NCBI RefSeq assembly: GCF_052116585.1
Contig: NZ_JBQKKT010000006.1
Span: 62,001-126,000 of the forward strand
DNA length: 64,000 nucleotides
Origin: Luteococcus sp052116585
GTDB taxonomy: Bacteria > Actinomycetota > Actinomycetes > Propionibacteriales > Propionibacteriaceae
Direction of reading: 5' to 3'
In this document: piece after piece, positions 16,137 to 24,928 of the stretch
Layout of the letters: the number at the start of each line of letters is the position of its first letter
Position numbering within the stretch: position 1 is the first letter of the stretch
Notes under the pieces: generated by a model
What the model was told of the DNA's origin: nothing
What the model saw: the letters and a program-made list of their open reading frames with translations, nothing else
The model's database searches: none
Position numbers and translations under genes: made by a program

Positions 16137-17288
16137 TCAGGGGGCGTAGGGAAAGGTGTCCTTGATGTAGGCGTCCACCTGGGTGGCGCCCTTCTCGGGC
16201 AGCGGCAGGTAGCCGAGCTTGCTCGCCGACGCGTCGTAGCGCGTCACGACGTAGTCGAGATAGGAGAGGGCGCGGCGGGCGTCCTTCTCCTGCTGGGGCT
16301 CGCGCTCCATCACCACGTAGATCGGGACGGTCAGCGGGTAGGCGCCCGTGGCGTCGGCGCTGGGGGCGACGCGGGTGAAGTGGTCGGCGCTGTTCCAGTC
16401 CATGCCGGCCAGGGCGGCGGCCATGCCCTCCGAGGCTGGCGCGACGAAGTCGCCGGCGCCATTGCGCAAGGTGGCCACCTTCAGTCCGGCGGCCCGGGCC
16501 TGGCCGGGCTCCACATAGCCGACGGCGCCCGAGGTGGCCTTGACGGCCTTCACCACACCGCTGGAGCGTTCGGCGGCGCTGCCGACGCCCTGGGGCCACG
16601 TGATGGCCGGGCCAGTGCCGGGGCCGTCATTCCACTGTGGCGAATTGGTGGAGAGCCAGTTGGTGATGCCCTGGGTGGATCCGGAGCCGTCGGCACGGTG
16701 CACCGGAGTGATGTCCTGTGCGGGGAGCGCCACACCGGGGTTCAGCGCGGCAATCGCCTTGTCATCCCAGCGCTTGACGGTGCCCAGATAGATGTTGGCG
16801 ACCGTCTGCGCGTCCAGCTGGAGCTGCTTGCCGCCCAGGTCCAGGTTGTGCACGACGGCGATGGCGCCGGCGGCAATTGGGAACTGGCCCAGCTTGCGCC
16901 CGTCGACGGTCTCGGCTGCGAGCGGGTAGTCGCTGACCGCGAAGTCCACCTCGGGGTCGCTGTTCAGGCGCATGATGCCGCCCATCGAGCCGACCGGCTC
17001 GTAGACCAGGCCGGAACCGTCCAGGACCCAGTCGCCCCCCGTCTCGTCCGGACGCTCGGGATTGTCGGCGGTGAAGGCATTGCGGTAGCTGGTGGCGGAG
17101 CGCTCGATCAGCGGGGCCGCCAGCGTGGAGCCAGCGCCGACGATCTTCGAGTCATTGCCGCGATTCCACAGCAACCCCAGCACGAGCAGGGCCACGAGGC
17201 TCAGCACGAACAGGGGCATGATGAGTCGACGTCGCCTGGCGTCCTCAGTCTTGAGGACGGGCACGCCATTGTCTGGTGATCCGAGCAC
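16137..17288 (-). CDS. pstS: Phosphate-binding protein PstS-like, membrane-anchored
   Basis: A 383-residue PstS-type binding protein. After a short basic start (DARRRRL) one transmembrane helix (about 22-42) anchors it instead of a lipobox. The binding domain shows GAGSTLAAPLIERS, the internal MGGIMR, VHRADGSGSTQGITNWL and AVGYVEPG segments of the family. The GTG at 17288 with SD GGGAGGGA 6 nt upstream is the likely start. PstC, PstA and PstB are not in the window; instead a Na/Pi cotransporter follows. The 285-bp upstream region has GTTCCCC and GTTCACT words on the minus strand, which are not spaced like a normal PHO box. Confidence 0.85.
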   Translation of the reverse strand: MLGSPDNGVPVLKTEDARRRRLIMPLFVLSLVALLVLGLLWNRGNDSKIVGAGSTLAAPLIERSATSYRNAFTADNPERPDETGGDWVLDGSGLVYEPVGSMGGIMRLNSDPEVDFAVSDYPLAAETVDGRKLGQFPIAAGAIAVVHNLDLGGKQLQLDAQTVANIYLGTVKRWDDKAIAALNPGVALPAQDITPVHRADGSGSTQGITNWLSTNSPQWNDGPGTGPAITWPQGVGSAAERSSGVVKAVKATSGAVGYVEPGQARAAGLKVATLRNGAGDFVAPASEGMAAALAGMDWNSADHFTRVAPSADATGAYPLTVPIYVVMEREPQQEKDARRALSYLDYVVTRYDASASKLGYLPLPEKGATQVDAYIKDTFPYAP

Positions 17289-17480
17289 GAGTTTCCCTCC
17301 CGAGTGGTCTGCGTGCCATGACAAAGGGGCTGAGTGACTTCTGGTTCGGGATCACATGTCCTGCGAGTGAACAATCTTGATCTGGGGAACTTTCCTCTCA
17401 GATTCGCGAAATCCCTTACTGTACGACGTTTGGTAGGAATGGCCGGGGAGCAGACTGGTAGGACTCGATGGGAAACAGAA

Positions 17481-17514
17481 CGGTCCGGGCTCCACCGAGA
17501 TGGGAGCCCGGACC
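17481..17514 (-). terminator. Strong terminator downstream of doxX
   Basis: CGGTCCGGGCTCC (17481-17493) pairs perfectly with GGAGCCCGGACCG (17502-17514) around an 8-nt loop, followed on the minus strand by TTCTGTTT. It separates doxX from pstS. Confidence 0.8.
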
Positions 17515-17573
17515 GAGGTCTGGGAGGGCCAGTGCGGCGCGGCTCGCGAGTCACCCGAACCGGCAACGACAGG

Positions 17574-18242
17574 TCAGCGGTTCTGCTTGGCCCGTCGACG
17601 ACCCGCACGGATGGAGCCGTCGATGCTCCATCGCCCGGCACCGACGAAGAGCAGCGTCAGGCCGACCGCGGCGAGCAGCAGTTCCAGCTCACCGGTGAAC
17701 CCGGGCTTGCCCGCCTGGAAGGGGTTGCTGGCGCCCCACTTGACCAGCGCCAGCGCGGCGATGGCGACGACGGCGACGCCCAGACCGGCCAGCCGGGTCA
17801 GCAGGCCGAAGAGCAGGGCCACGCCGGCCAGCACCTCGGCGATGCCGGTGCCCCAGGCCAGGTAGTGCGGGCTGGGCAGCCCCAGCTGGGTGAGGAAGTC
17901 CTGGGTGCCGGCGATGTCGGTGAGCTTCTGCACACCGTGCACTGCCATGATGCCGCCGGTGACCAGGCGCAACAGGAAAAGCCCCAGCGAGGGGCCGAAC
18001 TTGTCGGTGGTGGGCTTGGGGATCTCCGGCAGCACCGGATCCGGCCCCTGCGGCGCGGCCACCTTGCCCAGCGCCCGGTCCCGTTCGGCGCGCTCGCGGG
18101 CACGCTGCGCGGCTCGGTCATCGGCCTCAGCCAGGGCGGCGGCCTCCTGGGCCTCGCGCAGCGAGTCGCTCTGCAGGATCTGGGTTGCCTCGGTGGAGCC
18201 ACCGCCGCTTCGGCGGCCGGAGTCGAACTGGTTGTCGGTCAC
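17574..18242 (-). CDS. DoxX-family membrane protein
   Basis: A 222-residue DoxX/SURF4-like protein. A charged, Ala/Glu/Arg-rich cytoplasmic segment (about 15-65, possible coiled coil) precedes four membrane helices starting at LGLFLLRLVTGGIMAVHG, typical of DoxX. WGTGIAEVLAGVALLFGLLTR is the second helix pair. DoxX proteins act in thiol or redox stress complexes in mycobacteria; the biochemical role is uncertain. The GTG at 18242 with SD GAAGGA fits best. It lies downstream of holB with about 185 bp between, so it probably has its own promoter. Confidence 0.83.
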   Translation of the reverse strand: MTDNQFDSGRRSGGGSTEATQILQSDSLREAQEAAALAEADDRAAQRARERAERDRALGKVAAPQGPDPVLPEIPKPTTDKFGPSLGLFLLRLVTGGIMAVHGVQKLTDIAGTQDFLTQLGLPSPHYLAWGTGIAEVLAGVALLFGLLTRLAGLGVAVVAIAALALVKWGASNPFQAGKPGFTGELELLLAAVGLTLLFVGAGRWSIDGSIRAGRRRAKQNR

Positions 18243-18426
18243 GACGGGTCCTTCAGTTGGGGAAGATCGATCGGAAAAAGACCGATACGCACCCCCAGTC
18301 TTGCACCGCGAGGGGCAGCTCAGAACCCGACACGCGACGGACCCCACCCCTGCGGGTGTGGCGCGACGGGAGTCACCTCAACGGGACAGATGACCGGTCA
18401 GCGCCAGCGCACCTCGACCGCTTCCT

Positions 18427-19659
18427 TCAGCGCCCCTCACCCAGTTCCAGCAACATGGCCTCCATGGCCAGCAGCGGCGCCACATTGGTCTCCAGCGCCT
18501 CCCGACAGGCGATGATCGCGTCGATGTGCCGCAGGGTGCGCTCGGGCGTGGAGGTGCGGGCCTCCCGCTCCAGCTGGTTGCGGATCTCCCCATTGATCAG
18601 GTGCGGACCGCCGTCGTCGGGAACCCCCGAGTGCAGTGCCTGCGCAGGCATCGGCGCGGTGATCGCCCCGGTCTGCAGGGCGAGGACGTCGCGGTAGAAG
18701 GTGGTGAGCTCCGTCAGCACCCGGTCCAGCGCATCGCGCTGGTAGCGCTTCGCCCGCGCCTTCTGCTGCTCCTCCAACTCCTTGAGCGCCGCCGCGGCCT
18801 GCTTGGGACGCGCGCCCTTGGTGCCAAAACCCAAGGCCTCCTCCAGCTTGGCCCGCTCCGCGGCATCCATCTGGGCAGTGGCCAGACTGGCCTCCTCAGC
18901 CGCCGCCTTCACCAGATTGTCGGCGGCGGTCAGACAAGCCCCGACGCTGACCAGCTTGCCCGGAATCTGCAGCACCGCATGCCGACGGTTGCGAGCATCC
19001 TCATTGCGGGCCAGCACCCTGGCCCGCCCGATGTGCCCCTGGGCAGCCCGGGCTGCATGCGCGGCCACCGCCGGATCCACCCCGTCACGCCACTGCAGCA
19101 GCTGGGCCACGGCCACGTCACTGGGCGTCGACAGCGCAAGCTTTCGACACCGCGAGCGGATGGTCACCACCACGTCGTCCGCAGTGGGGGCGCACAGGAT
19201 CCACACCGTCTTGGGGGCCGGTTCCTCGATCGCCTTCAGCAGGGCGTCCCCACCGCGATCGGTCACCCGGTCTGCGTCCTCCACGACGATCACCTGGTGG
19301 CGACCCATCGTGGGGCTCATCGCGGCCCGACGCACCAGGTCTCGCACCTCGTCGACGCCGATGCTCAGCATCTCCGTGCGCACCAGCGTGACGTCGGGGT
19401 GGGCGCCGGACAGCGAGGTTCGGCACTCATTGCAGTGCCCACACCCGCCCCGCGGGCACTGCAGCGCCGCGGCAAAGGCGCGGGCCGCATTGGAGCGACC
19501 ACTACCCGGCGGCCCCGTCACCAACCAGGCGTGGGTCATCGCGTGGGACTCGCCCGCCACCGCGCGCCTCAGGGTCTGCACGGCGCGCTCCTGGCCCACC
19601 AGCTCACCCCACACGCCGTCGGAGACCGGCTGGCCGGTTGCCTGCTGCTGGATGCTCAC
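18427..19659 (-). CDS. holB: DNA polymerase III delta' subunit
   Basis: A 410-residue clamp-loader subunit. WGELVGQERAVQTLRRA opens the AAA+ domain; the P-loop-like LVTGPPGSGRSN carries Arg in place of the P-loop Lys (GSGRSN), as in non-hydrolysing delta' subunits; the zinc module CPRGGCGHCNEC follows, with EEPAPKTVWILCA and RSRCR (sensor/arginine region) further on. The C-terminal 150 residues are helical and Ala/Glu-rich. It loads the sliding clamp at the replisome. The GTG start overlaps the tmk stop (GTGA), so the two are coupled. The order CYTH-tmk-holB follows from topA. Confidence 0.92.
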   Translation of the reverse strand: MSIQQQATGQPVSDGVWGELVGQERAVQTLRRAVAGESHAMTHAWLVTGPPGSGRSNAARAFAAALQCPRGGCGHCNECRTSLSGAHPDVTLVRTEMLSIGVDEVRDLVRRAAMSPTMGRHQVIVVEDADRVTDRGGDALLKAIEEPAPKTVWILCAPTADDVVVTIRSRCRKLALSTPSDVAVAQLLQWRDGVDPAVAAHAARAAQGHIGRARVLARNEDARNRRHAVLQIPGKLVSVGACLTAADNLVKAAAEEASLATAQMDAAERAKLEEALGFGTKGARPKQAAAALKELEEQQKARAKRYQRDALDRVLTELTTFYRDVLALQTGAITAPMPAQALHSGVPDDGGPHLINGEIRNQLEREARTSTPERTLRHIDAIIACREALETNVAPLLAMEAMLLELGEGR

Positions 19660-20336
19660 GGTTCGAGTCTGCCCGAGGGGTCGGACACTTTCTGGGCCTC
19701 GACCGGCGCGGCCGCCAGATCGCCCTCGGCCAGCAGTTCCTGCACCCGTTCCCGCACTCGGCGGGCGATCGACTCGATCGAGTCCCGGGCCGGAAGCACC
19801 AGGTAGTGCTCCGGATCCCGCTCGGCCAACCGCAGGAAACCGCCCCGCACCCGCTGGTGGAAGTCATCGCCGGCGCTCTCGATCCGGTCCTTCTGGGCAA
19901 TCCGGCCCACCGCCTGCCGGGGATCGACATCCAGCAGCACGGTCAGGTCCGGACGGAGGTTCTGTGTGGCCCACAGGGCGATGGTCTCCACGTCGTCGGG
20001 AGGCAGGGCGCGGCCTGCGGCCTGATAGGCGATCGTCGAGTCCACATACCGATCGCAGACCACCACCTCACCGCGCGCCAGCGCTGGCTTGACCACCTCG
20101 ACCACGTGCTGCGCCTTGTCCGCGATGTACAGCAGGCACTCGGCACGGGCCGTGATGTCGCCCGAGTCAGGGCTCAGCACCAGTCTGCGAATCTCCCCGC
20201 CCAGCCAGGAGTCCCCGGGCTCATGGGTGACGCGATAGGCGATCCCCTTCTGCTGGAGCCACCCGGCGAGCTGCCGCACCTGGGTGGACTTGCCCGCCGA
20301 GTCACCGCCCTCGAAGACCACGAAGAGCCCGCTCAT
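19656..20336 (-). CDS. tmk: Thymidylate kinase
   Basis: A 226-residue dTMP kinase (dTMP + ATP to dTDP). The P-loop is VVFEGGDSAGKSTQ near residue 10, followed by HEPG, and DRYVDSTIAYQ (DR motif) in the middle. The lid region is the stretch after VLLDVDPRQAVGRI. The ATG at 20336 overlaps the CYTH-gene stop by 1 nt (TGATG) and its SD GGAG lies in the end of that gene. It is the middle gene of a three-gene coupled set ending in holB, so nucleotide supply and replication are linked. Confidence 0.93.
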   Translation of the reverse strand: MSGLFVVFEGGDSAGKSTQVRQLAGWLQQKGIAYRVTHEPGDSWLGGEIRRLVLSPDSGDITARAECLLYIADKAQHVVEVVKPALARGEVVVCDRYVDSTIAYQAAGRALPPDDVETIALWATQNLRPDLTVLLDVDPRQAVGRIAQKDRIESAGDDFHQRVRGGFLRLAERDPEHYLVLPARDSIESIARRVRERVQELLAEGDLAAAPVEAQKVSDPSGRLEP

Positions 20337-21718
20337 CACTTCTCCTTCAGCTTGCGCAGCCGGCGTTCGGTCTTGGGCCAGGAATCCAGGAAGTTCTCCC
20401 GTGCCACCTGACACTGGGCGCGGCGACGTTCGAAACGGCGCCCCTCCTGGAAGGCCGTGACGGCATCCCACTCCAGGTCGATCCCCGGTTCCTCCACGCC
20501 GGGCGGCATCTGCGCGGCCTGCAGCAGCTCCACGGCCTGCGCCACCGCCTTCTCCGCGCGACGGGCCTGCTTGCCCAGCAGCACCCGCCCGGTGTGGGCC
20601 AGGGTGCCCACCTGGCGCGCCGAGGCCAGGGTCGCGGCCCACTGCACGTCCGCCGACGCCGGCCCCAAGGCACCCGCCCGCTCCACCAGGATGGCGGCCG
20701 TCTGGACCATCTGCTCCTGCAGGGCCGTCATCGCCTGCTGGTGCGACTGGTCGCCCAGTTTGGGCGCTCGGGCCGCCAGGACCAGCGAGTCGAGGACGTC
20801 GAAGTACTCGTCCCCCAACTGGTGCACCGTCCTGGTCGCCATCCCGGACAGCACCAGATCGATCTCCTGCTCCAGGTGCTCCCGCCACTGCGGTTCCAGG
20901 GCAAAGGCCAGGCTGCGCACCTCTCCGCGCAGCTCGGCCAGCTGCTCGCGCAGGTGGTCCATGTCGTCATCGCGCCCGCTGCGCAGGTCCAGGTCTGCTC
21001 GCAGCAGCTCGTCGAGCCGTCGGGAGAAGAGCCACCCGACGAATGCCTCCAGGCTCACCTGCTCGCCCAGGTCCACCGCGCCACGAAAGTCGCTCAGACC
21101 CGTGGCGGGTGGTCCGATCCGTTCCGCCAGGGACGGGAAGACGTCCAGCTGCGTCGCCCCGCAGGCCAGCAAAGACTGCACCACCAGCTCCCGCTGGCTG
21201 GCGTCCAGACCATCGCAGCGCAGGCTCACCTCACGGTGCCTGCCCGTGGTCACCCCGCCGCGACGGATGGTGATCCGCTCGTCACTCAACCGGGCCAGCG
21301 GTTGCTCCTCCGCGTCCAGCAGCGCCCACCGCGTCCGGTCCAGGTGCAGTGCGGCCACCGGACCCAAGGGCGCACGACGCCGGAAGGGTCTCACCAGGGC
21401 TGCGAACTCGTCGGGCAGGTCACCCGCCGCGCCCAGCGGCTCCACCCGGTCGGTGGGCAGCCACGGTTCCCACCCCGGGGCGTCCAGGTACCACTCACCC
21501 AGCTCGCCACTGACCCGGTGGGCCAGCACGATGCCGGCGCGCAGCAGACGATGGTCGGTGGTGTCCAGCAGCGTCACGTCGCGGCTGGTGGAGCGGTGCG
21601 GATCGCCTGGTCCGCGCCCGCGCACGGCCCGGGCAATCCCCTGTTCGGGATGGACCAGCACAGGATCGGCCACCGCAAAGGGCAGCTCGAACCGCAGGGT
21701 GCGCTGCTTCTTGCCCAT
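20336..21718 (-). CDS. CYTH-domain protein with helical C-terminus
   Basis: A 460-residue protein whose first half resembles CYTH phosphatase/triphosphatase barrels: RDVTLLDTTDHRLLRAGIV, then HLDRTRWALLD and LARLSDERITIRR with alternating charged strands. The second half (about 240-460) is mostly helical with conserved Arg/Lys, similar to a CHAD-like module that binds polyphosphate; that part is less certain. CYTH enzymes split inorganic triphosphate or make cyclic nucleotides. The SD AGGAGGAC precedes the ATG at 21718. It is coupled to tmk through a TGATG overlap. Exact substrate is unknown. Confidence 0.65.
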   Translation of the reverse strand: MGKKQRTLRFELPFAVADPVLVHPEQGIARAVRGRGPGDPHRSTSRDVTLLDTTDHRLLRAGIVLAHRVSGELGEWYLDAPGWEPWLPTDRVEPLGAAGDLPDEFAALVRPFRRRAPLGPVAALHLDRTRWALLDAEEQPLARLSDERITIRRGGVTTGRHREVSLRCDGLDASQRELVVQSLLACGATQLDVFPSLAERIGPPATGLSDFRGAVDLGEQVSLEAFVGWLFSRRLDELLRADLDLRSGRDDDMDHLREQLAELRGEVRSLAFALEPQWREHLEQEIDLVLSGMATRTVHQLGDEYFDVLDSLVLAARAPKLGDQSHQQAMTALQEQMVQTAAILVERAGALGPASADVQWAATLASARQVGTLAHTGRVLLGKQARRAEKAVAQAVELLQAAQMPPGVEEPGIDLEWDAVTAFQEGRRFERRRAQCQVARENFLDSWPKTERRLRKLKEK

Positions 21719-21830
21719 GGACCGTCCTCCTGCTTCCTCTGGGGCTGATCAGGTTCCGGGAGTGATCAGGCTACTCGTCACGCATGCGTGCCGGGCCACG
21801 ACGCCCCAGCTGGGCCGAGCGGCGCCGGGA

Positions 21831-24728
21831 TCACTCGCTGAGAGCCGTCGTGGTCCTGGCGGTGGTGGACTTCGCCGCCGTCTTCTTCGCCGGCGCCTTC
21901 TTCGCCGTCGTTTTGGTGGCCGTCGTCTTGGTGGCCGACGTGGCCGCCGTGGTCTTCTTCGCCGCCGTCTTCTTGGCCGTGGTCTTCTTAGCGGTCGCCT
22001 TCTTCGCGGTGGTCTTCTTGGCAGCCGTCTTCTTGCGAGTGGTCTTCTTGGCCGGGCCCTTGGCGCGCTTCTCGGCCAGCAGTTCCGCGGCGCGCTCCAG
22101 CGTGATCTCCTCCACCGAGTCGTCCCGGCGCAGGGTCGCGTTCACCTCGCCGTCGGTGACGTACGGACCGAAACGGCCGTCCTTCACCACGACGGGCTTA
22201 CCGGTGGCCGGATCCTCACCCAGCTCCTTCAGCGGGGGCTTGGCCGCCGCCCGTCCCCGCTGCTTGGGCTGGGCATAGATCGCCAGCGCCTCCTCCAGCG
22301 TGATGTCGAAGATCTGCTCCTCGCTGGTCAGGCTGCGCGAATCCGTGCCCTTCTTCAGGTAGGGGCCGTAGCGACCGTTCTGGGCGGTGATCTCCACGCC
22401 CTCCTCGTCGGTGCCGACCACGCGCGGCAGGTTCATCAGCCGCAAGGCCTGCTCCAGCGTCACGTCGTCCACGGTCATGGTCTTGAACAGACTGCCGGTG
22501 CGGGGCTTGACCGCATTCTTGCCCTTGGTGGGCACGTCCTCGCCCAGCACCTCGGTGACATAGGGACCGAAGCGGCCGTTCTTGGCGACGATCATGGTGT
22601 GGGTCTCGGGATCGAGCCCCAGCTCCCGCTCCTCGCCCATCGGCTTGCTCAGCAGCTCCTTGGCCAGGTCTGCGGTCAGCTCGTCGGGCGGGAGATCGTC
22701 GGCGACATTGGCCCGACGACCCTCCTCGTCCTCCACATAGGTGCCATAGCGGCCGACGCGGACATTGATGCCGTCGTCCACGTCACCGATCGGGAAGGTG
22801 GACAGGCCACGGGCATCGATGTCTCCCAGGTTGTTCACCAACTGGTAGAGACCCTCGCGGCCGTCGGGCATCAGCTCGGCCGCCCCGGCACCTTCGGCAC
22901 CGTCCGGGCGGCCATCGGCATCGCCGTAGTAGAAGGCATTCAGCACGTGCAGGCGCTTCATGTTGCCCTTGGCCACCTCATCCAGGTCACCCTCCATGGC
23001 GGCCGTGAACTGGTAGTCCACCAGCTTGGGGAAGTGCTCCTCCAGCAGGCGCGTGACGGCGAAGGCCAGCCAGGTGGGGACCAGCGCCGATCCCTTCTTG
23101 TACACATAGTCACGGGCCGTGATGGTGCGGATGATCGACGCATAGGTGGACGGTCGGCCGATCTCCAGCTCCTCCAGCTTCGCCACCAGGGTCGGCTCCG
23201 TGTAGCGGGCCGGCGGCCGGGTCTCGTGGCCACTGACATTGAGCTTGGCTGCCTCCAGCTGCTGCTTCTCCGTCAGGCGGGGCAGCTTGGCCTGCGCGTC
23301 GTCGCTCTTCTGGTCCTCGTCGTCGCTGCCCTCCACATAGGCCTTCATGAAGCCGTGGAAGGTGATGGTGCGGCCGCTGGCCACGAAGCCGGCGCCCTTG
23401 ACCTGGGAGAGGCCGCTGGTGCCACCGTCGATGGTGATGGGGGCGGTGGGGACGGCGTCGAACTTCACCGTCATCGACTGCCCCTCGGCATCCTTCATCT
23501 GCGACGCGATGGTGCGCATCCAGATCAGCTCGTAGAGGCGGAACTGGTCACCGGTCAGCCCGGTCTGCGCCGGGGTGCGGAAGCTCTCACCCGCCGGGCG
23601 GATCGCCTCGTGCGCCTCCTGGGCATTCTTCACCTTGGAGGTGTAGACGCGCGGCTTGTCCGGTACGTACTGCTTGCCGAAGATCTGCTCGGCCTGTGCC
23701 CGGGCGGCGCTGAGCGCCTGGCTGGACAGCTGCACCGAGTCCGTACGCATGTAGGTGATGAAGCCGCCCTCGTACAGGCGCTGGGCCACGCTCATGGCGG
23801 TCTGGGCGCTCATGCCCAGCTTGCGGCCGGCCTCCTGCTGCATCGTCGTGGTGCGGAAGGGGGCATAGGGCTTGCGGGTGTAGGGGCGCGATTCCACCGA
23901 CGCGACGGTGAACCTGGCACTCGTCAGCCCCCCAGCGACGGCATTCGCGGCCAGCTCGTCCAGGGCGACGGTGTTCTTGCTGACCAGCGTTCCGGTGGCG
24001 TCGAAGTCACGCCCGGCGGCCACCTTCTGGCCGTCGAGCGTGGCCAGGCGAGCGCTGAAATTGCGCGGCTCCGCCTCGGCACCGGCATCGAGGACGGCCT
24101 CCAGGTCCCAGTACTGCGCCGTGCGGAAGGCCATCCGCTCACGCTCACGATCCACCACCAGACGGGTGGCCACCGACTGCACACGGCCGGCCGACAGGCG
24201 AGGCATGACCTTCTTCCACAGCACGGGGCTGACCTCATAGCCGTAGAGACGGTCGAGGATGCGTCGGGCCTCCTGGGCGTCCACCAGATCCAGGTCCAGG
24301 TCACGCATGTTGTCCAGGGCCGCCGTGATGGCCTGCTGGGTGATCTCGTTGAAGACCAGGCGCTTGGCCGGCACCTTGGGCTTGAGCTCCTGCAGCAGGT
24401 GCCACGCGATGGCCTCGCCCTCGCGGTCACCATCGGTGGCCAGCAGCAGTTCGTCGGCTTCCTTCAGCTCGTCCTTGAGCTTCTTCATCACCGACTTCTT
24501 GTCCGCCTGCACCACGTAGATCGGCTCGAAGTCGTTGTCCACGTTCACACCGGTGCGCGCCCACTTCTCGCCCTTGTACTTGGCGGGAACGTCGCTGGCG
24601 CCCTTGGGGAGGTCCCGCACGTGACCCACCGAGGAGTCCACCACGTACCCGTCGCCCAGATAGCTCTTGATCTTGGCCACCTTGTTGGGTGACTCCACGA
24701 TCACGAGCCTGCGGGGGGTGGATGCCAT
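21831..24728 (-). CDS. topA: DNA topoisomerase I (type IA)
   Basis: A 965-residue enzyme that relaxes negative supercoils through a transient 5'-phosphotyrosine. Toprim: LVIVESPNKVAKI near the start and DGDREGEAIAWH (about 105-115). The active-site Tyr is in GFITYMRTDS (about 324). The C-terminal half has several actinobacterial topoisomerase repeats (GRFGPYVTEV, GRYGPYLKKG, GRFGPYVTDG) and lacks Cys4 zinc fingers. The last 70 residues are Lys/Ala/Thr-rich and bind DNA non-specifically in related species. The ATG at 24728 (SD GAGG) is preferred over 24743. A 112-bp gap separates it from the CYTH gene. Confidence 0.96.
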   Translation of the reverse strand: MASTPRRLVIVESPNKVAKIKSYLGDGYVVDSSVGHVRDLPKGASDVPAKYKGEKWARTGVNVDNDFEPIYVVQADKKSVMKKLKDELKEADELLLATDGDREGEAIAWHLLQELKPKVPAKRLVFNEITQQAITAALDNMRDLDLDLVDAQEARRILDRLYGYEVSPVLWKKVMPRLSAGRVQSVATRLVVDRERERMAFRTAQYWDLEAVLDAGAEAEPRNFSARLATLDGQKVAAGRDFDATGTLVSKNTVALDELAANAVAGGLTSARFTVASVESRPYTRKPYAPFRTTTMQQEAGRKLGMSAQTAMSVAQRLYEGGFITYMRTDSVQLSSQALSAARAQAEQIFGKQYVPDKPRVYTSKVKNAQEAHEAIRPAGESFRTPAQTGLTGDQFRLYELIWMRTIASQMKDAEGQSMTVKFDAVPTAPITIDGGTSGLSQVKGAGFVASGRTITFHGFMKAYVEGSDDEDQKSDDAQAKLPRLTEKQQLEAAKLNVSGHETRPPARYTEPTLVAKLEELEIGRPSTYASIIRTITARDYVYKKGSALVPTWLAFAVTRLLEEHFPKLVDYQFTAAMEGDLDEVAKGNMKRLHVLNAFYYGDADGRPDGAEGAGAAELMPDGREGLYQLVNNLGDIDARGLSTFPIGDVDDGINVRVGRYGTYVEDEEGRRANVADDLPPDELTADLAKELLSKPMGEERELGLDPETHTMIVAKNGRFGPYVTEVLGEDVPTKGKNAVKPRTGSLFKTMTVDDVTLEQALRLMNLPRVVGTDEEGVEITAQNGRYGPYLKKGTDSRSLTSEEQIFDITLEEALAIYAQPKQRGRAAAKPPLKELGEDPATGKPVVVKDGRFGPYVTDGEVNATLRRDDSVEEITLERAAELLAEKRAKGPAKKTTRKKTAAKKTTAKKATAKKTTAKKTAAKKTTAATSATKTTATKTTAKKAPAKKTAAKSTTARTTTALSE

Positions 24729-24928
24729 GGCTGAAAACCTCATTCATTGACGGGTGTTGGGTGCGAGTGCCCTGGTCCAGACGGGGCGCTCCGTGGGGCA
24801 CATGCTATCCACAACCGTTCAAGGGTCCATCCTCGTCGGCCGAAGCGACAGTGCCCGAACGGTGCAGTTGCTGCTGAAAGCTGCTCGGCAGCAGGCCGTC
24901 ACCATCTGGGCGGGGCGCCGGACGGACG

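Noticed and set aside
13426..16149. A 907-codon open frame antisense to the Na/Pi cotransporter
   Set aside because: Low-complexity His/Gly-rich translation with no family motif, opposite a well-supported gene.
17330..17440. PHO box upstream of pstS
   Set aside because: GTTCCCC and GTTCACT are present on the minus strand but not 11 bp apart as PhoP sites require.
20457..24692. A 1411-codon open frame antisense to topA and tmk
   Set aside because: It is an antisense shadow made by high GC and the Lys/Ala repeats; it has no domain or SD, and topA is certain.
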